Below are positions 33,931-42,204 of a DNA stretch of 52,672 bases, piece by piece. The stretch lies in contig QWII01000066.1 of the NCBI GenBank assembly GCA_021405325.1, positions 1 to 52,672 of the forward strand, in the 5' to 3' direction. The DNA comes from Caldilinea sp. CFX5. Its GTDB lineage: Bacteria > Chloroflexota > Anaerolineae > Caldilineales > Caldilineaceae. The translations under genes and the position numbers were made by a program. Below the pieces are notes generated by a model. That model made no database searches. It worked only from the letters and a program-made list of their open reading frames with translations, and was not told where the DNA came from. Each line of letters starts with the position of its first letter. Within the stretch, counting starts at the first letter, position 1.

Positions 33931-35202
33931 ATGCCAAGACAACTTATGCTACAGATCGTTGCGTTGGATAGCGATAGTGATCATTGGCGGGCTGACCTCG
34001 ATACGCTGTACCAGCAACTCGGTGGCGGCCAGAATCCGCACCTGTTGCCCTATCACTTTCTGCAAGCAGCCTTTCCGCACATCGGCGGCGTGGCGGTGCG
34101 GGTGCAACAGGGGGAACAGGTTGTTGGCGGCGCCTTTGCCCTGCCCTACAACAGTGGCCCGACCGGCGCTGACCATCGGCTTGCCTACGTCATTCGCTAT
34201 CATCGTGCGTCATCAGCGGCGGCGCCAATCGACTGGGCTTTGTTGCGCCCGCACTTTGTCCAACTGCTGGCAAGTGACCACCTGCTCTTTTATGATCCCA
34301 CGGCATCACACCCCTATTCACCTACCCACCAAACCGTTGGCGTCTTGGACATCGGTCGCCCGGATGCTGCCGAAGCGGCGACGATTCGCACCCAGCAGCA
34401 ACACATTTGGGGCAGCCCGCCTGAATTTCTCTACCCGGTCGATTTGCATAGCGCTGATTTCCCGCTGGGGACGACACTGGTGGCGCGGGTGGCTGGCGCG
34501 GTGGCGGGCTTTCTCTTTGGCTTTTACAAACGGGGTGGCCCGGCTTTACCTGCTCAGTGGGGTGTTCATGCCGATCAAGCGTTGCGCATTGAGTCGCAGT
34601 TGATGGGCGTTCTGCCGGCCCAGCGTGGGCTGCGGCTGGGCTATCTGCTCAAGAAGACCCAGGCGGAACAGGCGTTGGCCCAAGGCATCAGCGTCATTCA
34701 CTGGACGGTCGATCCGCTCCAGTATGCCAATGCCGCGCTCAACTTTGGTCTATTGCGCGCCGTCGCCTTTACCTTCACGCCCGATTATTACCCCTTTCGC
34801 AATGCCCTCAATCGCGGCCCGGCGTCACGCCTGAGTCTGACCTGGTTGATTGGCACGAATCGGGTGCGCCGTGTGCCGCTCTTTGATGCCCAGTCGACGG
34901 TTGTGCAACTGGCGCAACAGCCATCACTTGTGCGTGTCAATGACGGGTGGCAACGTATCGACCTGACGGCGAAGGCGCCGCGCATCGCCATTGAAATCCC
35001 GGCCAATTGGACAAACTTGCAACAAGCCCACCCCGACGAAGCGCTCCACTGGCGCGCCGCCACCGACCAGCTTTTCAGCCATTACCTGGGCAGTGATCAT
35101 GGTCACTATGTAATTACTGATGTGGGCCTTGATGGCGAACAGCGCTTCCTGGTCGCCGAGCGCGCCGATGACGCGTTGTGGACGCGACTCGAAGAGGAAT
35201 AG
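33931..35202 (+). CDS. GNAT-superfamily protein, predicted acetyltransferase (COG3375 type)
   Basis: 423 residues from the ATG at 33931 (a second ATG at 33946 is also possible; neither has a good Shine-Dalgarno site). The first 150 residues look like a degenerate GNAT half, and the segment LMGVLPAQRGLRLGYLLKKTQAEQALAQGISVIHWTVDP is the acetyl-CoA-binding A motif typical of predicted acetyltransferases in COG3375. The YYPFRNALNRGPASRLSLTW stretch and the C-terminal domain are also family-like. The substrate is unknown. Confidence 0.87.
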   Translation: MPRQLMLQIVALDSDSDHWRADLDTLYQQLGGGQNPHLLPYHFLQAAFPHIGGVAVRVQQGEQVVGGAFALPYNSGPTGADHRLAYVIRYHRASSAAAPIDWALLRPHFVQLLASDHLLFYDPTASHPYSPTHQTVGVLDIGRPDAAEAATIRTQQQHIWGSPPEFLYPVDLHSADFPLGTTLVARVAGAVAGFLFGFYKRGGPALPAQWGVHADQALRIESQLMGVLPAQRGLRLGYLLKKTQAEQALAQGISVIHWTVDPLQYANAALNFGLLRAVAFTFTPDYYPFRNALNRGPASRLSLTWLIGTNRVRRVPLFDAQSTVVQLAQQPSLVRVNDGWQRIDLTAKAPRIAIEIPANWTNLQQAHPDEALHWRAATDQLFSHYLGSDHGHYVITDVGLDGEQRFLVAERADDALWTRLEEE

Positions 35203-35238
35203 AATCTTTATTCAGATGAAAAGAAAGTGGTTCGTGAT

Positions 35239-35766
35239 ATGACAGTGATTATTCGCAATGCCACCCTTGACGATGCGCCCGCCATCAACCGGATCTATCA
35301 CGATCACGTCGTCTACGGCACAGCTTCATGGGAATTGACCGCCCCCGATGACGACGAGATGCGCCGGCGGATGCAGGCTATCTTCGACCAGGGTTATCCC
35401 TATTTTGTCGCGACCCTTGACGAACAGGTAATCGGCTATAGCTACGCCAGCAGCTACCGCCCCCGCCCCGCCTATCGCTTCACCGTCGAAAATTCGATCT
35501 ATGTCGATCCGGCGTACCACCGCCGTGGCATTGCCCGTCAACTCATGGTCACGGTCATCGACGCCTGCACCGAGCGGGGCTTTCGCCAGATGATCGCCGT
35601 CATTGGTGACAGCGAAAACATCGCCTCGATTGAACTCCATCGCAGCCTGGGCTTTGTCCAGGTCGGGCTGCTGCCGACCATTGGCTTTAAGCACGGACGC
35701 TGGCTGGATGGCGTGCTGATGCAACGGGCGCTGGGCGAAGGCAACACAACGTTGCCGATCAGATAG
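35239..35766 (+). CDS. GNAT N-acetyltransferase, phosphinothricin-acetyltransferase-like
   Basis: 175 residues from ATG 35239. The fold is that of the Pat/Bar/YncA group: IIRNATLDDAPAINRIYHDHV, then TASWELTAPD, YRPRPAYRFTVENSIYVDPAYHRRGIARQLM (acetyl-CoA-binding V/I-x-x-x-x-R-G-x-A motif) and GFVQVGLLPTIGFKHGRWLDGVLMQR. Members acetylate phosphinothricin, methionine sulfoximine or related amino acids; here it may be housekeeping detoxification. It follows the other GNAT gene by 36 bp. Confidence 0.9.
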   Translation: MTVIIRNATLDDAPAINRIYHDHVVYGTASWELTAPDDDEMRRRMQAIFDQGYPYFVATLDEQVIGYSYASSYRPRPAYRFTVENSIYVDPAYHRRGIARQLMVTVIDACTERGFRQMIAVIGDSENIASIELHRSLGFVQVGLLPTIGFKHGRWLDGVLMQRALGEGNTTLPIR

Positions 35767-35797
35767 GCGGCCATCGCACGTTGGCCCCTCATTCCTC

Positions 35798-35847
35798 ACA
35801 CAGATAGGAAAGAGCACCGTTTTATCTGTGCTTTTTCCTATCTGTGT
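35798..35847. terminator. Hairpin terminator after the GNAT gene
   Basis: ACACAGATAGGAAA... (35798-35817) pairs with 35828-35847 over 20 bp with one G-T wobble, and the loop is 10 nt with a T-rich start. The stem ends in TCTGTGT words also seen in the hairpin at 42111-42170. It lies 31 bp past the gene end. The following 35848-36089 holds no convincing gene. Confidence 0.7.
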
Positions 35848-36089
35848 AAACGAATGACTGCCTCGATCAACCGCTACTGCCTACTCCTCAATTTCCGCAC
35901 TGGTAAACCAACCAGTCATTTGTGTGACAAAAAAGAACAATTGTGCTACCATTACTTTACCATGAATAATCTCCCCGTGGTTGGGTAGGACTGATGCCGC
36001 CCGCAGAAGGCAAACTTTTCTCAAAAATACGCCTTCTTTGCCAAGTTGTGATTCCCGTGTGAGTCTTACTAGAGAGAGGAAGTTGAGCA

Positions 36090-37019
36090 ATGGCTTTCAA
36101 AAAAATGGACAAAATTCAGTATCCGCCGCGTCAGTGGGCGCTGGTGGGCTATCCCGGCAGCGGCAAAAGCACCTTTGCTGCGCAGATGACCGGCCCCCTC
36201 TTGGTGGTGGACGCCGACCACCGCTTTGCCGAGGTCGCCCGTTTTGCCAATGATGAGGTCTTTCAGTTGAGCGATGAGCCGTCCGACAATGTAAACGCCG
36301 AGCGGATCGCCGCGCTACTTAAGGAAAACATGAGCGGATCGGGCGTGAAAACGGTGGTGATCGACAGCCTGACCAGTATCTTGTCGCCCCTGATTGTCGA
36401 GGCGATTTTGGATAACGACGCCGGACGCAACAAGAATCGTGTGGCTTCGTTTAAGGATAAGGCGCTGGCCATGCGGCTGTTACAAGACACCGTCACCGGC
36501 TGGGGGGTCGATACGCTCTGGATCTATCACCTGCGCAGCGGCTTGGATGGGCAGGCACGCGAGGTGGAAAGTACAACCATCAGCGTCGTGGAACTGGCCC
36601 GCTTGCGCCGTTCGCTCAACCTGCAATTGCGCCTGATTCAGGATCAGAACCGCCGGGGCGTCTATGTCGAGTGGGCGCGCCGAGGGCGTTCCGGCTTGAC
36701 CTTATGGGATGAAACCGGCACCTGGCGCGGCATGCCGGAAAAGATTGAGGCCGCGGTCTACGGCGGGCTGACGAACGAAGAGATGAACAGCTTTGAACAG
36801 GGGTCGCCCGTCGCCTTTAGCGGCCCGGAGGATGCGATTGCCTGGGGCGTCGAGCAGGGCTGCTTCCGCGACACCGTCCACGCCAAGAATGCCTATGACA
36901 AGATCAAGCGCGAAAAGAAACCGCAAACCGCGCCGGAGATGTGGCAACTTTGGATCGACGAGGTCGAACTGCGCAAATCAACCGTCGGTGAAGAACTGGC
37001 GCAGCTTATCAGCGCCTGA
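36090..37019 (+). CDS. AAA-family ATPase, Sak4/RecA-like phage type
   Basis: 309 residues. Walker A G20-YPGSGK-S27 and Walker B KTVVIDSLTSIL are clear, and the fold order with TLWIYHLRSG matches AAA_24 (Sak4-like) ATPases that phages use as single-strand annealing or replication helpers. The C-terminal 100 residues (from GGLTNEEMNSFEQG) are more variable and end in a helical tail. The start is supported by a GAGGAAG site. It stands alone on + strand, upstream of a protein kinase gene; no other phage gene is near. It is therefore either a captured phage gene or a chromosomal homologue with a new role. Confidence 0.85.
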   Translation: MAFKKMDKIQYPPRQWALVGYPGSGKSTFAAQMTGPLLVVDADHRFAEVARFANDEVFQLSDEPSDNVNAERIAALLKENMSGSGVKTVVIDSLTSILSPLIVEAILDNDAGRNKNRVASFKDKALAMRLLQDTVTGWGVDTLWIYHLRSGLDGQAREVESTTISVVELARLRRSLNLQLRLIQDQNRRGVYVEWARRGRSGLTLWDETGTWRGMPEKIEAAVYGGLTNEEMNSFEQGSPVAFSGPEDAIAWGVEQGCFRDTVHAKNAYDKIKREKKPQTAPEMWQLWIDEVELRKSTVGEELAQLISA

Positions 37020-37038
37020 TAAGGCAGACTACTCCTTA

Positions 37039-37147
37039 AAATCGTAGGTGCGGTTTGATGAAGGTTAGGAACTTGTCACGCCGGCGGCGATGACCTACAG
37101 TTACCAATTTATTTTCGTAACGTTCATGCAAACCGCACCTACGATTT
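37039..37147. repeat. Inverted repeat, 19-bp arms, 71-nt loop
   Basis: AAATCGTAGGTGCGGTTTG (37039-37057) is the perfect reverse complement of 37129-37147. Past one bulged base the pairing continues for five more bases (ATGAA/TTCAT). It lies between the ATPase and kinase genes. Confidence 0.85.
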
Positions 37148-37219
37148 CAGGTTATCACCGCCTACATTCTTGCTGCGCCAAGATTTTGTTTGTGCTACGG
37201 AAACACGTACAATAAGCAC

Positions 37220-39337
37220 ATGGATCTATGCACAGCAAGCGGGGAACGCTTTGTCCTAGAGCAAGCCATCAATCGTGGCGGTGAGGCCCAGATTTGGACG
37301 ATCCGCCAGGATCCCCATCTGGTTGCCAAAATTTATCATAAACCGACGGCTGACCATCAGGCCAAGCTCAAGGCGATGTTGGCGGCGCCGTTGATCCGTC
37401 AGGGATCCCATCCGGCCGTGGCCTGGCCGCTCGACCTGCTCTACGGGCAGAACAACTTTGTCGGCTACCTGATGCCACGCGCCAACAACTGCCGCCCCCT
37501 CTTTCACTATTACAACCCGGCGCGCCGCCAGCGGTTGACCGCACGCCAGGATTGGCCCCGCTTTTTGCACTATACTGCCGCCAATCTGGCGCGCGCCGTC
37601 TCTACGGTTCACAAAGGGGGCCATGTCATCGGCGATTTGAACGAAAGCAACGTTCTCGTCACAAATACCGCCTTGGTCACGCTGGTGGATACCGATTCCT
37701 TCCAAATTCAACAGGGCGGGCAGAGCAGTCAACGAGCGCCAAGTTGGCTGGGGGCGCTGCCGGGTCAGCAGATCTATCGCTGTGGGGTGGGCAAGGCGGA
37801 GTATACGGCGCCGGAGTTGCAAGGCGTTGACTTCAAAACGATTGACCGCACCGTCGCCCATGATAATTTTGGTCTGGCCGTTCTGATCTTTTATTTACTG
37901 ATGGATGGCTTTCATCCTTTTGCCGGCGTGTTGAATACGGGGATGTCGGTGGGCCGGGTCGATCTCTATGGCATCAAACAGGGTCTCTTCCCCTATCTCC
38001 AGTGGGGCGCCAATGCCAAACAGGCCATTCAGCCGCCGCCCAAAGCGCCCCCCTTTAGCTATCTTCACCCCGGCGTACAGGATGCCTTTCGGCGCACCTT
38101 TGTCGACGGTCATGCCAATCCGGCGCGCCGGGTGACGGCGAAAGAGTGGAAAGAGATTTTACAGGAGGCGCAAGAAGCGTTGGTGGCCTGTCCGCAAAAT
38201 ACCGGCCATCTCTATTCGCGCCACCTGCGCCACTGCCCCATCTGCGCGCCAACGCTGGTCAAGCAACGGCCAAGCCCGCCGCCGGCCATCATCCCAGCGC
38301 TGGCGCAGTCGGTGACAATCAGCAGCGGACCGGTGCTTGCCTTGCCGGCGCAGTGGCTGACAACCATGCGTCTCTCCACGGGGCCGGCGCTCAACCAGTT
38401 GTTGGCGTTGAAACCGGTGCTGTCACAGGCTGTCAATCGCTTCCACCCGCGCCGGGTAGACTGGCACGGCTACGCAAAAACGGTGCAAAGCACGCTGGTC
38501 ACGCTACCGGAGCGCTTGGCCGCCGCCGGCCAAGTCGCCGTGACCCATGCCCATTTACTGGGCGGTTGGTTGCTCAGTCATCTCATAGGAACGCCAGTCG
38601 CCATGATGGCGACCGCGGGCGGCGCGCGGCTTTTACCCCAACTTGAACGGTTTGCGCCCTTGACCACTCATACGCAAGCGATGTTACTGACGGTTCTCTT
38701 TGCACTTTGTTTTGCACTTTGTCAGGCGTATGCCCTGCGGCGCACGATCCTACCCGCCCGTTATCTTTGCTATGCCTGGGTGGTGGGGGCGACCATCAGC
38801 GGTGCGGCCATTGGCGCCGTCGCCGTCCGGCTGCTGGGGCCGGCCTGGGATCAAGTGGGGGCGTGGCCGGCCGAAGCCAATCATTTCACCCTGATCACTG
38901 CCCTCTTTGGCCTTACGCAGGGGTTGCTCCAATCAGTGCTGCTGCGCCACCACCTACGGCTGGCCGATGACGGGCGCGCCTGGACGGTTGTCAATGGCAT
39001 CGGCGCCATTCTCACGGCGCAAGGCTGGTTGTGGGGTGCAGCCTTGCCCCTGGCCTGGCCAATAACAGCCGTCCCGGATTGGCAGATCAACGCCGGATTA
39101 GGCGCAGTGATGGGCAGCGGTGTCGGGTCACTGTTGAGCGGCAGCGTGTTGATCTGGATGGTGCGCGGTACACGGCCTGACTTCCGCTTGCGCCATTTTG
39201 CCTTACAGTTGGTGCGCTGGTCAGTAAAGCCAACCAAACTACGCAAAGACGCTTACCGCTGGGGGCGCGCCATCCTCTTGTTGCTTCTGCTTTGGAGCCT
39301 CTTGCAACTGCTGACCCACCTGCGCAATCTATCATAA
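37220..39337 (+). CDS. Protein kinase-like protein with membrane domain (YegI-like)
   Basis: 705 residues. Residues 1-300 form a protein-kinase-like domain: a Gly-rich loop (INRGGEAQIW, G20-G21), the ATP lysine K37 (LVAKIYHK), the catalytic loop GDLNESNVLV (D139, N144) and a DTDSF motif in place of DFG (metal Asp 157/159). A cysteine cluster (CPQNTGHLYSRHLRHCPIC) at about 320-340 could hold zinc. Six or seven transmembrane helices fill the C-terminal half. This resembles the kinase component of vWA-PP2C-kinase modules. Those partners lie at 18130-19556. I start at ATG 37220; a TTG ten codons upstream is weaker. Confidence 0.83.
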   Translation: MDLCTASGERFVLEQAINRGGEAQIWTIRQDPHLVAKIYHKPTADHQAKLKAMLAAPLIRQGSHPAVAWPLDLLYGQNNFVGYLMPRANNCRPLFHYYNPARRQRLTARQDWPRFLHYTAANLARAVSTVHKGGHVIGDLNESNVLVTNTALVTLVDTDSFQIQQGGQSSQRAPSWLGALPGQQIYRCGVGKAEYTAPELQGVDFKTIDRTVAHDNFGLAVLIFYLLMDGFHPFAGVLNTGMSVGRVDLYGIKQGLFPYLQWGANAKQAIQPPPKAPPFSYLHPGVQDAFRRTFVDGHANPARRVTAKEWKEILQEAQEALVACPQNTGHLYSRHLRHCPICAPTLVKQRPSPPPAIIPALAQSVTISSGPVLALPAQWLTTMRLSTGPALNQLLALKPVLSQAVNRFHPRRVDWHGYAKTVQSTLVTLPERLAAAGQVAVTHAHLLGGWLLSHLIGTPVAMMATAGGARLLPQLERFAPLTTHTQAMLLTVLFALCFALCQAYALRRTILPARYLCYAWVVGATISGAAIGAVAVRLLGPAWDQVGAWPAEANHFTLITALFGLTQGLLQSVLLRHHLRLADDGRAWTVVNGIGAILTAQGWLWGAALPLAWPITAVPDWQINAGLGAVMGSGVGSLLSGSVLIWMVRGTRPDFRLRHFALQLVRWSVKPTKLRKDAYRWGRAILLLLLLWSLLQLLTHLRNLS

Positions 39338-39363
39338 AAGCTTCTTCCCAATCCGGGTTATGT

Positions 39364-39371
39364 GCTATAAT
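39364..39371 (+). promoter_or_regulatory. Extended -10 promoter for the ABC-F gene
   Basis: TGTGCTATAAT (39361-39371) is identical to the toxin-operon promoter at 15758-15768 (minus strand). The -10 hexamer is 39366-39371. The hairpin at 39410-39471 would then form in the 5' leader of the mRNA. Confidence 0.6.
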
Positions 39372-39409
39372 GCGGGGAAAAGCGGAATGTCATTTTGACA
39401 CAAGGTAAT

Positions 39410-39471
39410 AGGACTTACGCAAGACGGGAATCTGGGAACCCACTGGGTGCCCGGCGTCTTGCGTAAGTCCT
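39410..39471. repeat. Inverted repeat, perfect 17-bp arms
   Basis: AGGACTTACGCAAGACG (39410-39426) is the perfect reverse complement of 39455-39471. The loop carries GGGAACCCACTGGGTGC. Both the arm start (AGGACTTACGCA) and the loop word recur inside the glycosyltransferase gene at 26647-26695 and 27249-27266, so it belongs with the coding-sequence elements. It sits in the leader of the ABC-F gene. Confidence 0.85.
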
Positions 39472-39502
39472 GGGTAAATGTTGAGCGCGGCAACAGTATT
39501 TC

Positions 39503-41392
39503 ATGAATCTTCTTACGATCAGCAATCTCTCCAAACAATACAGCGAACGGCTGCTCTTCGACGGCGCCAACCTGCTTATCAACCAGGGCGACCGCATTGG
39601 TCTCATCGGCATCAATGGCAGCGGCAAAAGCACGTTATTGCGGCTGGCCGCCGGGCTGGAAACGCCCGACGGCGGCAGCGTGATGACCTGGGGCCATATC
39701 CGCACCGAATATCTGGCCCAAGAGCCGGAGCTGGATGATTCGCTGACTGTGTTGCAAACCATTTTTTATAGCGACTCACCGCAGATGCGCCTCTTGCGCG
39801 ATTATGAGGAGACGAGCCATGCCCTGCAAGCGCATCCGGCTAATGAACCGTTACAAGCACGGCTCACGGCCTTGAGCGCTGAACTCGATCAAACTGCGGG
39901 TTGGGCGGCAGAAGCGAATGCCAAGACCATTCTGACCCAGTTGGGCATCCCTGATTTTGCTGCTCAGGTGGGAACGCTCAGTGGCGGACAGCGCAAACGG
40001 GTGGCGTTGGCCCGCGCCCTGATTGACCGCGCCGACTTGCTGATCCTCGATGAGCCGACCAACCACATTGACGCCGAAACGGTGGCCTGGCTGGAAGATT
40101 ACCTGGCGACCACCCCCGGCGCCCTCCTCATGGTGACCCATGATCGCTACTTTCTCGATCGGGTGGTCAATCGCATTGTTGAGTTGGATCGGCGGCAGTT
40201 GGTCAGTTACACCGGCAACTACACGAAGTATCTGGAAGATCATGAGGCGCGCCATGAACGCCTCGCCGCCGCCGAAGCCAAACGCCAAAAATTGATTCGC
40301 CGCGAGTTGGAATGGTTGCGCCGGGGCGCGATGGCGCGCAGCACGAAACAGAAAGCACGCATCCAACGCGCCCAGGAGTTGATGAAGATTGCCTATGACC
40401 GGGGTGAAGACAAAGTGTCGATTGCGCTGGCCGGTCGCCGCTTGGGCAACGCGGTGTTGACGGCCAAAGGGTTGACCAAACGCTATGACAACAAAACGAT
40501 CCTCGATCAGGTGGATTTTATGCTCGAACCGGGGGATCGCATCGGCTTGATGGGGCCGAATGGCGCCGGCAAAAGTACATTACTCGATCTGTTAACCGGC
40601 AAAGTGACGCCGGACGAGGGCAGCATCACCTGGGGCGATACGGTTCAGGTCGCCTATTATGACCAGCGCAGTTCAGAGATGAATGACCAGATGCGCTTGA
40701 TTGAGTTTATCGAAAAGGAAGCGCCGCTCATCCGCACCAAGGATGGGGAACGGGTGGAAGCGGCCCATATGTTGGAGTGGTTTCTCTTTCCGCGCGCCAT
40801 GCAATATGGTCGCATTGCCACCCTCAGCGGCGGTGAGCGGCGGCGGCTCTACCTCCTGCGCACCTTGATCCACCAGCCCAATGTCCTCATTTTGGACGAG
40901 CCAACCAACGACCTTGACATCCAGACTTTGGGAGTGCTGGAAGAATTTCTCGACTACTTCCAGGGTTGCTTGATTGTGGTCAGCCATGATCGCTACTTTC
41001 TGGATCGCACGGTTGATTTTCTGGTCAATGTGGAAAACGGCAAATTGAGCGGGCGCTACCCCACCCCCTACAGCACCTATCTGCGCTTGCGCGCCGAGGA
41101 GCAGCCGGCGACCATCCCCGCCATCGCACCAGCCAAACCCACGCCGCCGGTCGCCAAAGCAGCCCCTGCCCAGCGCAAACTCAGTTGGAAAGAGCAACGG
41201 GAGTTGGCAACCCTCGAAGTGCACATTGCCGAGTTGGAAAGCGCTAAAACGACCTTGACCGACGCTATCAACGCCGGTGGCAGTGACTATCAACGTATCC
41301 AAGCGATGGGCGAAGAGTTAGCGGCGCTGGATGCAACCCTGGAGACCGTGCTCACCCGTTGGTACGAGCTGGCTGAATTGGCGACGGGCTAA
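39503..41392 (+). CDS. uup: ABC-F family ATPase, Uup-like
   Basis: 629 residues, two ABC domains in one chain and no membrane segment. Walker A motifs GINGSGKST and GPNGAGKST, signatures LSGGQRKR and LSGGERRR, and Walker B LILDEPTNHID/LILDEPTNDLD are all intact, so both sites should hydrolyse ATP. A helical linker rich in basic residues lies between them (AEAKRQKLIRRELEWLRRGAMARSTKQKARIQRA), and a C-terminal coiled coil follows a Pro/Ala linker, as in Uup. ABC-F proteins act on the ribosome; the Uup branch has been linked to ribosome and DNA-structure functions. Other ABC-F types cannot be ruled out. Confidence 0.92.
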   Translation: MNLLTISNLSKQYSERLLFDGANLLINQGDRIGLIGINGSGKSTLLRLAAGLETPDGGSVMTWGHIRTEYLAQEPELDDSLTVLQTIFYSDSPQMRLLRDYEETSHALQAHPANEPLQARLTALSAELDQTAGWAAEANAKTILTQLGIPDFAAQVGTLSGGQRKRVALARALIDRADLLILDEPTNHIDAETVAWLEDYLATTPGALLMVTHDRYFLDRVVNRIVELDRRQLVSYTGNYTKYLEDHEARHERLAAAEAKRQKLIRRELEWLRRGAMARSTKQKARIQRAQELMKIAYDRGEDKVSIALAGRRLGNAVLTAKGLTKRYDNKTILDQVDFMLEPGDRIGLMGPNGAGKSTLLDLLTGKVTPDEGSITWGDTVQVAYYDQRSSEMNDQMRLIEFIEKEAPLIRTKDGERVEAAHMLEWFLFPRAMQYGRIATLSGGERRRLYLLRTLIHQPNVLILDEPTNDLDIQTLGVLEEFLDYFQGCLIVVSHDRYFLDRTVDFLVNVENGKLSGRYPTPYSTYLRLRAEEQPATIPAIAPAKPTPPVAKAAPAQRKLSWKEQRELATLEVHIAELESAKTTLTDAINAGGSDYQRIQAMGEELAALDATLETVLTRWYELAELATG

Positions 41393-41735
41393 GAAACCGA
41401 AAGCGTTACTGCCACCAGCGTGTCACCGCTACAGTTCACGCCGGCGCAGCCAGGATCGCGTTGTGCCGCATCGGTCGTCCCCGGTTGACTAGATTGCCGC
41501 TATTGGCCGCGCTGTTGCCATAGCAGGTCGCGCTTTCGACCGGGGTTACGTCTTCGTTGACAAGACCGCCGCCATTGTTGCCGACCGTCATATTAGTCAA
41601 GGTATGGCGGCTGCCGCTCAACCAAAGACCGCCGCCGGTGGCGGCAACAGCGTGACGACGCCCCCTCCATTAAAGAGGACGCCACTGATGGCGTTTTCGC
41701 CCTCGGCCCGACGGTTGCGCACGGTGGTATGACAA
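41389..41735 (-). pseudogene. Decayed remnant of a beta-helix surface protein
   Basis: On the minus strand three frames hold pieces of one protein type: GGLWLSGSRHTLTNMTV GNN-type coils, SATCYGNSAANSGNLVN, and a typical ending DPGCAGVNCSGDTLVAVTLSVS just before a stop that overlaps the ABC-F stop. An upstream piece (AEGENAISGVLFNGGGVV) is in another frame. Gly/Asn/Thr coils of this kind are the polymorphic outer-membrane/right-handed beta-helix repeats of large adhesins. At least two frameshifts and no start codon show it is broken. The rest of 41393-42204 holds only an unconvincing 78-codon ORF (41756-41992), the hairpin at 42111-42170 and a promoter. Confidence 0.6.
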
Positions 41736-42075
41736 GCAAAGAGACTTTGTACGTTTCATTTCTGTGCTTCCTTTGTGGGGGCAGGCAACATAGCCGTGTT
41801 TACCGTTGAGGTAATGCGATTGGTAGAACAGGCCACCAGCAGGGGCGCCGGCGGCGGCGCGTCTCTTGTCGGCGCTGCGTCGTCATGATTGGTGCAAACC
41901 CAGAGCAATGTCAAGGTCTCAATGATGGTAATGGTTACGGTTCGTTGAATATAGTGCGTCATGGCAATAGCATACTGCGACCAACCGACCATTGCCAGCG
42001 CTTTTTTACCAAAAATTTGACAAATGCTGCGTTCATAGTTGACAGAGAAGCTTAATGTTGGCGGGGATCACTTGA

Positions 42076-42084
42076 TGGTATAAT
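42076..42084 (+). promoter_or_regulatory. Extended -10 promoter for the STAND regulator gene
   Basis: TGGTATAAT (42076-42084, with the decamer ATGGTATAAT as at cysS) gives an extended -10 element. A TTGGCG hexamer (42058-42063) is 15 bp upstream. The hairpin at 42111-42170 falls in the transcript leader. Confidence 0.6.
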
Positions 42085-42110
42085 GAGTGCCCCCGTCATT
42101 GACTCCGCAT

Positions 42111-42170
42111 TTCTTCTATCTGTGTTTAGTTTTTCGCCGTTATCGTAAAGACTAAACAGAGATAGAAGAA
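42111..42170. repeat. Inverted repeat, 20-bp arms with one mismatch, in a 5' leader
   Basis: The arms at 42111-42130 and 42151-42170 pair with one mismatch and a 20-nt loop. It lies between the promoter and the start codon of the regulator at 42205 and could act as an mRNA stability or attenuation hairpin. The words TCTATCTGTGTTTAG resemble the terminator at 35798-35847. Confidence 0.8.
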
Positions 42171-42204
42171 ACACAGAATTACGGAAAGACGGAAAGAGTC
42201 TTGC

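Noticed and set aside
35881..36090. 69-codon minus-strand ORF before the Sak4-like ATPase
   Set aside because: It has no family resemblance and overlaps the Shine-Dalgarno region of the ATPase gene. It looks like a chance ORF.
41756..41992. 78-codon minus-strand ORF next to the beta-helix remnant
   Set aside because: No homology recognised, Pro/Thr-rich, no Shine-Dalgarno site, and it lies in decayed sequence, so it is not listed as a gene.
1877..42170. Inverted repeats as insertion-sequence ends
   Set aside because: The loops are at most about 107 nt with no transposase, and I saw no target-site duplications. A MITE-like origin cannot be excluded but is not shown.
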